The translations under genes and the position numbers were made by a program. A DNA stretch of 11,068 nucleotides from an uncultured Bacilli bacterium. GTDB lineage: Bacteria; Bacillota_I; Bacilli_A; RFN20; CAG-288. Positions 6,565-11,068 of this stretch are shown here, in pieces. Position 1 is the stretch's first letter, and every line of letters begins with the position of its first letter. The notes under the pieces are model-generated. The model saw only the letters and a program-made list of their open reading frames with translations. It did no database searches and was not told where the DNA came from. Location: NCBI GenBank assembly GCA_934700375.1, contig CAKUXT010000052.1, forward strand, positions 1 to 11,068, written 5' to 3'.

Positions 6565-7697
6565 TGTGTAACCCTCCTAGCAAGAGATGAGAACCAAGTC
6601 AAAACAAGAACAAGGATCAATAACGGAACAAGAATAGCTCCAATCTGATTGTATTCATAAGTTTCCATAGCCTCCTGAATCAATTTACCGATACCGCCAG
6701 CATTGACAAAGCCTAAGATGACGGAAGCACGGATGTTGATTTCGAAAGTATAGATGACATTGCTTAAATAGTCAGGAAGAATCTGCGGCGCAATCGCAGT
6801 GACAAACGCTTTCGGTTTGCTTCCGCCTGTCGAGACAGCGGCTTCAAACGGATGCATATCGACAGTCTCGATTCTTTCATACATCAGCTTGATCATAATA
6901 CCCATCGTGAAGACGACCATAGCAAAGATACCAGCCTTGGTACCGATGCCGAAGAATGCGACACCGATGACGCCAAGAACCATGGTCGGGAAAGTACGTA
7001 TGATATTCAATATGACACGGAATGTTCTTGTGACTGACCTATGTTTTACGACATTCTCAGAACATAAAATCATAAACGGAATTGCCAAGATGGAACCAAT
7101 TGCTGTCGCGATGAACATCATCTGGAAAGTCTTCCAGATGGCCGGTATAGCGGTATTGAGCATATAGGAGAACCAATCAGTCCATGTATTAAGAATCATG
7201 GTGTCATCCGGTTTAAACATCTTTGAAATGATGAATCCTAAGTTCTCGCCTTTAAACTGTGCATGCTCAAGCTGCATGAAGATGAGAGAAAGAAGTCCGA
7301 TAGCAAGAACACTTAAGAAACTAAGAAGAACACGAAAACGAGGTTTGAGAAGTCCGTTTCCGTCAAACTCAACAGGACGATAAAAGAGATGAAACGGATA
7401 AATGAGGACTCTGTTCTTGCTCAGAGCCAGTTTCATCTTTTCTCTTTCACCGTCAAGTCTTTCCTTCATCTGATAAAGGGCAGGTTTCACAAGCTTCTTT
7501 GCCTGTCTTTCCGTATATCCTTCCTGGATATATTCAGCAATCTTTTCCTTGGATTCTTCTTTGACTTTGTTATAAAGTTCTTTCTGCTGATTGTATTCGT
7601 CTAAGATTTCAGCCTTATGTTCCGCATAAGCTCTTCTTCTTTCCGGACCTTCGGCAATAAAATCCTGATAGCGTTCGTCAGAATAAGAAGCAATCAT
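6561..7697 (-). CDS. phnE1: PhnE-type ABC permease with helical N-terminus (first)
   Basis: First of two adjacent PhnE-like permeases, 378 residues. Residues 1 to about 118 are hydrophilic and rich in Glu, Lys, Tyr and Gln (for example EILDEYNQQKELYNKVKEES from residue 30), predicted as cytoplasmic helix or coiled coil. The first membrane segment is at about 122-141. The permease core follows, with EAAVSTGG at 285-292 leading to PQILP at 304-308, the coupling loop for the ATPase, and NAGGIGKLI near 332-340, common in this family. The extension matches the one in the second permease in length and character but not obviously in sequence, so both subunits of the predicted heterodimer carry one. 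The start overlaps the phnC stop by four bases, so translation is coupled in the order ATPase, permease 1, permease 2. Confidence 0.88.
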   Translation of the reverse strand: MIASYSDERYQDFIAEGPERRRAYAEHKAEILDEYNQQKELYNKVKEESKEKIAEYIQEGYTERQAKKLVKPALYQMKERLDGEREKMKLALSKNRVLIYPFHLFYRPVEFDGNGLLKPRFRVLLSFLSVLAIGLLSLIFMQLEHAQFKGENLGFIISKMFKPDDTMILNTWTDWFSYMLNTAIPAIWKTFQMMFIATAIGSILAIPFMILCSENVVKHRSVTRTFRVILNIIRTFPTMVLGVIGVAFFGIGTKAGIFAMVVFTMGIMIKLMYERIETVDMHPFEAAVSTGGSKPKAFVTAIAPQILPDYLSNVIYTFEINIRASVILGFVNAGGIGKLIQEAMETYEYNQIGAILVPLLILVLVLTWFSSLARRVTQ

Positions 7698-8470
7698 AAA
7701 GCATTCTCCTTATTGAGAACTTCAGAAGCTGTCAGTTTTCTTCCATAGATTGTTTCAAGAGCTTCATCTGTCAGCTCTTCCGGCTTTCCGTCAAAGACGA
7801 TTTTGCCTTTTCTGACGCCAAGGATTCTTGTAGCATACTTCTTGGAAAGATCGACATGATGCATATTGGCAATGATTGTGATTCCAAGCTCTTTGTTAAT
7901 CTTTTCAAAGTCATCCATGACCTGCATGGAAGTAAGAGGATCCAAAGAGGCAGTCGGTTCATCAGCCAGAATGATCTTGGGTTCCTGCGTCAAGGCTCTT
8001 GCCAAGGCAACACGCTGCTGCTGTCCGCCAGAGAGTCTATCAGCTCTATCGTATGCTTTATCAAGAATTCCCATCAATTCAAGATTCTTCAAAGCAAGCA
8101 ATTTTTCTTCTTTGGTGTAAATACCAAAAAGAACTTCCCAGAAGTTATGATAACCGATTCTTCCGGAAAGTACGTTTTTATAAACAGAGACACGAGAAAC
8201 AAGATTGAAAGACTGGAAGATCATACCGATCGATCTTCTCAACTCTCTCAAAGCTTTTCCTTCACATTCAGCGACATTGACACCATTGACTTCCAATGTA
8301 CCGGAAGAGATGTCATGCATCTTGTTTATCGTTCTCAGAAGTGTAGATTTGCCAGCTCCTGAAAGACCAATGATGCAGACAAATTCTCCATCATTGATCT
8401 TCAGGCTGACATCGTCTAGGCCTTTCGTTCCCTCAGGATAGACTTTACTGACATGACTGAATTCAATCAT
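7694..8470 (-). CDS. phnC: PhnC-type ABC transporter ATP-binding protein
   Basis: Cytoplasmic ATPase that powers the importer, 258 residues, the normal PhnC length. All nucleotide-binding elements are present in order: Walker A GLSGAGKST at 35-43, Q-loop Q86 in IFQSFNLV, signature LSGGQQQR at 146-153, Walker B IILADEP at 166-172 with catalytic E171, D-loop SLDP, and H-loop H204 in NMHHVDLS. The HxVDL wording after Walker B is characteristic of the PhnC branch. The ribosome binding site AGGAGG lies just before the ATG. An 83-base spacer separates it from phnD; it holds only this site and a weak 5-bp stem (GCTAG/CTAGC), with no T-tailed terminator, so I expect phnD and phnC on one mRNA. phnE1 overlaps its end by four bases. 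Annotation pipelines would label this phosphonate or phosphite import, which the operon context does not support directly. Confidence 0.93.
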   Translation of the reverse strand: MIEFSHVSKVYPEGTKGLDDVSLKINDGEFVCIIGLSGAGKSTLLRTINKMHDISSGTLEVNGVNVAECEGKALRELRRSIGMIFQSFNLVSRVSVYKNVLSGRIGYHNFWEVLFGIYTKEEKLLALKNLELMGILDKAYDRADRLSGGQQQRVALARALTQEPKIILADEPTASLDPLTSMQVMDDFEKINKELGITIIANMHHVDLSKKYATRILGVRKGKIVFDGKPEELTDEALETIYGRKLTASEVLNKENAL

Positions 8471-8553
8471 ATTTTACCTCCTAACGATTGAAAAGCTAGA
8501 CGAATAGATACTAGCAAATTACAGTAAGACGACTATTAGACTGATAATAATGA

Positions 8554-9705
8554 TTACTTCTTGTTGGCCTGATTCCACTTCTCGAATTCGACTTCACCGG
8601 CATAATCATCATTGGTTGCATCTTTGTAACCAGTGTGCTGATAAAGTCCATAGATGATGTTGGCACCAGTGCCTTCGGTATCCTTGTCGCCATCAGCGAC
8701 AATAGCCTTGAAAGCCTTGGCTAAAGCTTCTCTGACTTCCTTATCCAATCCAGAACGGACAGCGACACCATCATTTAAGATACCCTGTGTCAAAGCAACA
8801 GTGTATGTATCGGAGAAGTTCTTTCCGTTATCCTTCCATTCCTTATCGACGTTGGCACGGAAATCCATATATCCCCAGCAAGCATCGATCTGATCAGTCA
8901 TCAAAGCATTGAAAGTATCGTTGTAATTGCCGGCGTTGACAATCTGGAACTGTCCCTTGGAAGCATCAGGATTCTCTTCAACACCTTTCATGCCTTTAGC
9001 CCAAGCTCCATTTTTTGTGACCTTGGAGAATTCGAACATAGGATAAGTATATCCAGCAGGAGATGCTATTCCTTGCATGCCGATTCTCTTACCAGCGAAG
9101 TCTTCAAGAGTGAGCTTTCCATCAGCACCCTTCAAAGCTTCAGCCTTTGCCTTAGTGGTGATCATTTCAGCATAGTAATAACCGGCAACACCGAATCCCT
9201 GTCCTTTGTAGTCATAGGCGGCATTGGTCTTGGGATTGACGCCGTTCATAGCCTGAACCTGTAAAGCTCTGGCAGCTTCAGAGTTGTGATTTCCGCTCTC
9301 ATCAGCGAAATCTTCGACAACCTGGAAACCAGATCTTGTAGCAGTGAGAAGCATATCGACCTTGTTGGCAAACTTGATCTGAGTCTGAGCGAAAGCAGAA
9401 GCAGTAATGAAAGCAGCATCGATGCTTCCGGCAGCCAGAGCCTGACCATCAGCAGCAAAAGTTGTACCAGTGGTGATGACGAAGTTGTAGCCTTTCATTT
9501 CCTTTTCAAGCAAAGGCTTTAAAGCAGCAGCAGTAGCACTTAACGTATCAGTAGGTCTAGAAGGTGTGAGCTGAAGACGAATGGTCTTCTTAGTATTAGC
9601 AGAAACGCCATCATTAGAAGCGCCACTATTAGTAGAAGAACCACAACCAGTAACAGAAGCAACAGTCAGCAACAAACCGGAAACTAATGCGAAACTCTTT
9701 TTCAT
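8554..9705 (-). CDS. phnD: PhnD-type substrate-binding lipoprotein
   Basis: Extracytoplasmic solute receptor of the importer, 383 residues. It starts with a lipoprotein signal (MKKSFALVSGLLLTVASVTG) whose cysteine C21 would be lipidated, followed by a Ser/Asn/Gly linker. The mature part has PhnD-family order: a first beta segment with QLTPSRPTDTL at about 45-55, AAGSIDAAFITASAF near 91-105, GKRIGMQGIASPAGYTYP at 205-222, and ALMTDQIDACWGYMDF near 267-282. The ligand loop reads SPAG (215-218) where phosphonate-binding PhnD proteins usually carry STSG, whose Ser/Thr hydroxyls hold the phosphonate group. A different ligand is therefore plausible. Family precedent exists: mycoplasma p37, a relative, binds thiamine pyrophosphate. 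AGGAGG is 12 bases before the ATG. It is the first gene after the guanine-type riboswitch and thus the most directly controlled. Family membership is strong; the ligand is unknown. Confidence 0.9.
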   Translation of the reverse strand: MKKSFALVSGLLLTVASVTGCGSSTNSGASNDGVSANTKKTIRLQLTPSRPTDTLSATAAALKPLLEKEMKGYNFVITTGTTFAADGQALAAGSIDAAFITASAFAQTQIKFANKVDMLLTATRSGFQVVEDFADESGNHNSEAARALQVQAMNGVNPKTNAAYDYKGQGFGVAGYYYAEMITTKAKAEALKGADGKLTLEDFAGKRIGMQGIASPAGYTYPMFEFSKVTKNGAWAKGMKGVEENPDASKGQFQIVNAGNYNDTFNALMTDQIDACWGYMDFRANVDKEWKDNGKNFSDTYTVALTQGILNDGVAVRSGLDKEVREALAKAFKAIVADGDKDTEGTGANIIYGLYQHTGYKDATNDDYAGEVEFEKWNQANKK

Positions 9706-9744
9706 ACTGAATATTTTCCTCCTATGTATGAATCGATTTTTATG

Positions 9745-9788
9745 AAAAGAAACGGAAGGCTCTGAACTTTGTTCAGTCTTATCCGTTT
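9745..9788 (-). terminator. Riboswitch-controlled terminator hairpin
   Basis: On the minus strand AAACGGA (9788-9782) pairs perfectly with TCCGTTT (9756-9750). The inside closes with CTGAAC (9776-9771), loop AAA, GTTCAG (9767-9762), separated from the outer stem by a small 5/5 internal loop. The 3' side runs into TTTCTTTT (9752-9745). It ends 39 bases before the phnD ATG. Its left arm overlaps the antiterminator arm (9787-9780), so the two structures exclude each other. Confidence 0.8.
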
Positions 9789-9821
9789 ACAATAATGGTT
9801 ACGATTTATTATCAACGGATA
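9780..9821 (-). promoter_or_regulatory. Antiterminator hairpin
   Basis: On the minus strand TATCCGTT (9821-9814), the 3' strand of aptamer helix P1, is exactly complementary to AACGGATA (9787-9780). The intervening part adds ATAAT (9812-9808) with ATTAT (9796-9792). Forming this hairpin takes AACGGA away from the terminator. When ligand stabilises P1, TATCCGTT is locked and the terminator forms instead. This predicts repression by ligand. Confidence 0.78.
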
Positions 9822-9880
9822 GTCCCCTTTAAGGCAGGGGGTAGAAACGAAGTCACCATCTATAGCTTCTTATATCCATC
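9814..9880 (-). ncRNA. Purine riboswitch aptamer, guanine class
   Basis: Minus-strand RNA of 67 nt with the three-way junction of the purine riboswitch. P1 is GAUGGAUA (9880-9873) with UAUCCGUU (9821-9814), 8 pairs including G-U. Next comes J1/2 UAA. P2 opens with GAAG and closes with CUUC around L2 UAGAUGG. J2/3 is the hallmark GUUUCUACC. P3 is CCCCU with AGGGG around GCCUUAA, and J3/1 is ACUAU. The cytosine in ACUA occupies position 74 of the xpt aptamer, which pairs with guanine; adenine switches have U. Core residues U22, U47 and U51 match, and the J1/2-P2-J2/3 spacing equals xpt exactly. Deviations: the 3' strand of P3 is about two bases shorter than in xpt, the P3 loop register shifts by one, and L2 has G for U34. 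Guanine is the predicted ligand; a related purine is possible. Confidence 0.85.
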
Positions 9881-9914
9881 TCTTCTCGGAAACATAATAT
9901 ATCACTAACAACAT

Positions 9915-9943
9915 ATATTAAGTGATGAACACGCTTACATCAA
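9915..9943 (-). promoter_or_regulatory. Predicted promoter of riboswitch-phnDCE operon
   Basis: On the minus strand TTGATG (9943-9938) and TAATAT (9920-9915) are separated by exactly 17 bases, each matching four of six consensus positions. Transcription would begin near 9908, about 28 bases before the aptamer. The placement fits a leader carrying the riboswitch. The match is moderate, and other AT-rich hexamers nearby could compete. Confidence 0.55.
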
Positions 9944-10000
9944 TTAATCGTAAAGGGCTTTTTACATTTCTCTTTATTTTATGATGATATATAAATATCG

Positions 10001-10029
10001 AATACATTATATTTTTAATATAATGTATT
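10001..10029. repeat. Perfect 13-bp inverted repeat, AT-rich
   Basis: AATACATTATATT (10001-10013) and AATATAATGTATT (10017-10029) are exact inverse complements with only three bases between. Each arm has one G-C pair. It lies between divergent promoters, where a terminator has no obvious use, so an operator for a dimeric regulator or a cruciform-prone site is as likely. Its function is unknown. Confidence 0.75.
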
Positions 10030-10193
10030 TTCCTTAGATGTTCAATTTTCAAAGTTTAATTACGGCCTATTGAAAAATGAAAATCATCATAGAAAAATAT
10101 AAGAAATGACAAACTGGCATTATCTGTTTCATCATGATCTGAACATTTACAATTTATTTGCCTAAGAGTAAAGAATATATATGTTATCTAGTG

Positions 10194-10219
10194 TATAATA
10201 ATTAACATTAGAAACGGAG
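10194..10219 (+). promoter_or_regulatory. tdk -10 box and ribosome binding site
   Basis: A perfect TATAAT at 10194-10199 lies 29 bases before the tdk ATG. No good TTGACA-like box is found at 16-18 bases upstream; TTGCCT at 10159-10164 would fit a different -10 (TGTTAT, 10182-10187) at 17 bases. GGAG at 10216-10219 is nine bases before the ATG and sets the start. Confidence 0.5.
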
Positions 10220-10228
10220 TAATCAACT

Positions 10229-10813
10229 ATGTATCAAGAACTTCAGAAGGGTTGGATAGAAGTCATCTGTGGACCGATGTTTGCTGGAAAAAGCGAGGAG
10301 CTGATCAGAAGAATCAAAACTCTTTCCTATGCTCATCAGAAAATCGTCGCATATAAGCCCAGCATCGACAATCGTTATGATGACACAGCTATCGCATCAC
10401 ATAACGGCGGCAAGTATCAGGCTTTTGCCATCAAGACCGCTGCTGATGTTCTTCGTCTCACTCCAGATGATGCACAGGTTGTCGCCATCGACGAAGTTCA
10501 GTTCTTCGGAAAGGAAATCGTCGGAATCTGCGAAACACTTGCAGACAGAGGTGTCCGTGTCATCGTCGCAGGTCTTGATATGGATTTCAGAGGTGAGCCT
10601 TTCGGCCCAATGCCTCAGTTATTGGCAAGAGCAGAGATCGTCACTAAACTGACCGCTTCCTGCACTGTCTGCGGCTGTGCTGCTACAAGAACACAGAGAC
10701 TTGTCGACGGAAAGCCGGCTGATTATGATCAGCCGATCATTTTAGTCGGTGCCAAAGAATCCTATGAAGCAAGATGCAGAAAGCATCATGTGGTGCCAAA
10801 AGCAAAAAAATAG
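10229..10813 (+). CDS. tdk: Thymidine kinase (type II, TK1-like)
   Basis: Thymidine kinase phosphorylates thymidine to dTMP with ATP in pyrimidine salvage. The 194 residues match the bacterial TK1-like form. Motifs: P-loop GPMFAGKS at 15-22, DEVQFF at 88-93 with E89 as the catalytic base, GLDMDFRGEPFGP at 115-127, and a zinc site made of C145 and C148 (CTVC) with C183 and H186 (CRKH). The lasso loop between these contains the thymidine-binding segment before YEARC. It is transcribed to the right, divergently from the transporter operon, and has a GGAG site nine bases before the ATG. The next gene starts 17 bases after its stop, so it is probably the first gene of an operon. It adds to the nucleoside-salvage flavour of this region, although tdk is common everywhere. 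Confidence 0.96.
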   Translation: MYQELQKGWIEVICGPMFAGKSEELIRRIKTLSYAHQKIVAYKPSIDNRYDDTAIASHNGGKYQAFAIKTAADVLRLTPDDAQVVAIDEVQFFGKEIVGICETLADRGVRVIVAGLDMDFRGEPFGPMPQLLARAEIVTKLTASCTVCGCAATRTQRLVDGKPADYDQPIILVGAKESYEARCRKHHVVPKAKK

Positions 10814-10830
10814 GGGGAGTTAAAGAGTAA

Positions 10831-11068
10831 ATGAGATTTTTCAAGAAAAAGAAAAATACACCAGAACCTTCAACCGAAGAAAAAGAAGAAGTGGTTGAAA
10901 AGACTGAAGATGAAATCGAAGTCTCCGATTCTGAAGAGACCGATCCTTCGATTCAGTTGGATGCCAACAATACACCTAGCAGCGTCAAGCCCGGAATAGA
11001 GACAAACGACGTTCCGGAAACTATCGAGCGTTTCCTTCCTGATGTCAGTCAAGGCCTCACTAGTGAAC
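10831..11068 (+). CDS. Partial gene, possible P-type ATPase N-terminus
   Basis: An open frame of 79 codons runs from ATG at 10831 off the window edge without a stop. The GGGGGAG site overlapping the tdk stop is 11 bases upstream. The product begins MRFFKKKKNTP, then a highly acidic, Glu/Thr/Ser-rich disordered stretch to about residue 50. It becomes ordered at VPETIERFLPDVSQGLTSE (about residues 61-79). The ending GLTSE resembles the start of the cytoplasmic actuator-side helix in cation-transporting P-type ATPases (often GLTSEEV), so I suggest that family at low confidence. No signal peptide is visible. The disordered charged start is unusual for such ATPases, so another membrane or cytoplasmic protein remains possible. 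The reading frame itself is likely real because of the clean ribosome binding site and close spacing to tdk. Confidence 0.55.
   Translation, partial: MRFFKKKKNTPEPSTEEKEEVVEKTEDEIEVSDSEETDPSIQLDANNTPSSVKPGIETNDVPETIERFLPDVSQGLTSE

Larger units (their letters stand above)
9881..10228. other. Divergent intergenic region
   Basis: This AT-rich stretch separates the leftward riboswitch operon from rightward tdk. It contains the predicted operon promoter, a 29-base inverted repeat at 10001-10029, and the tdk promoter and ribosome binding site. I see no convincing open reading frame or tRNA in it. The part between about 10030 and 10140 holds nothing that I can name beyond AT-rich sequence. Confidence 0.6.

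Noticed and set aside
7856..8362. 168-codon plus-strand open frame opposite phnC
   Set aside because: It is antisense to the ATPase gene, whose motifs account for the sequence. No supporting ribosome binding site or family was seen.
8471..8553. Possible regulatory element in the 83-base phnD-phnC gap
   Set aside because: Only a 5-bp GCTAG/CTAGC stem and the phnC ribosome binding site are visible, with no T-tailed hairpin. Not enough to claim attenuation.
5431..9705. Phosphonate degradation locus
   Set aside because: No C-P lyase, phosphonatase or phosphite dehydrogenase gene accompanies the transporter, and the leader is a purine riboswitch. The family name alone does not justify this function.
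1..11068. CRISPR array, insertion sequence, prophage or tRNA gene
   Set aside because: I looked for regularly spaced repeats, transposase or integrase motifs and tRNA cloverleafs and saw none.

Overview
The window looks like chromosomal DNA of a low-G+C Gram-positive bacterium. Firmicutes of the Erysipelotrichia type is my best guess, from protein style and not from a search. Supporting signs are AT-rich spacers, strong AGGAGG-type ribosome binding sites, a lipoprotein signal peptide and tightly packed genes with 1-4 base overlaps. TGA is used as a stop (end of the 70-residue membrane protein), so this is not the Mollicute code. Nothing looks like a phage, insertion sequence, CRISPR array or integrated element.

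Layout, left to right. (a) 1-153: tandem intrinsic terminators for leftward transcription. (b) 154-3097, minus strand: an unrecognised 331-residue protein, an aldose 1-epimerase (galM) and a pseudouridine-5'-phosphate glycosidase (psuG), with a promoter near 3144-3172. (c) 3275-4415, minus strand: a 76-residue protein, a 70-residue two-helix membrane protein and uracil-DNA glycosylase (ung), overlapping by 1 and 4 bases. (d) 4477-9705, minus strand: a PhnD-type lipoprotein, a PhnC-type ATPase, two PhnE-type permeases with long N-terminal helical extensions, and an NrnA-type DHH phosphoesterase only 12 bases downstream. (e) 9706-10228: a 523-base divergent regulatory region. (f) 10229-11068, plus strand: thymidine kinase (tdk), then the 5' part of a further gene, possibly a P-type ATPase.

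The main discovery is in region (e). Read on the minus strand, 9880-9814 folds as a purine riboswitch aptamer with the guanine-class cytosine in J3/1. It is followed by mutually exclusive antiterminator and terminator hairpins just before the PhnD gene. A promoter (TTGATG, 17 bases, TAATAT) sits 35 bases upstream of the aptamer. The parts form a complete predicted guanine-OFF attenuator controlling a transporter that automatic annotation would call phosphonate uptake. There are no C-P lyase genes here, and the binding protein has SPAG where phosphonate-binding PhnD proteins usually have STSG. NrnA appears co-transcribed. The simplest reading is that this PhnDCE-like system imports a purine, nucleoside, nucleotide or related compound rather than phosphonates. 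That substrate assignment is inference; the RNA structure and gene order are read directly from the sequence.
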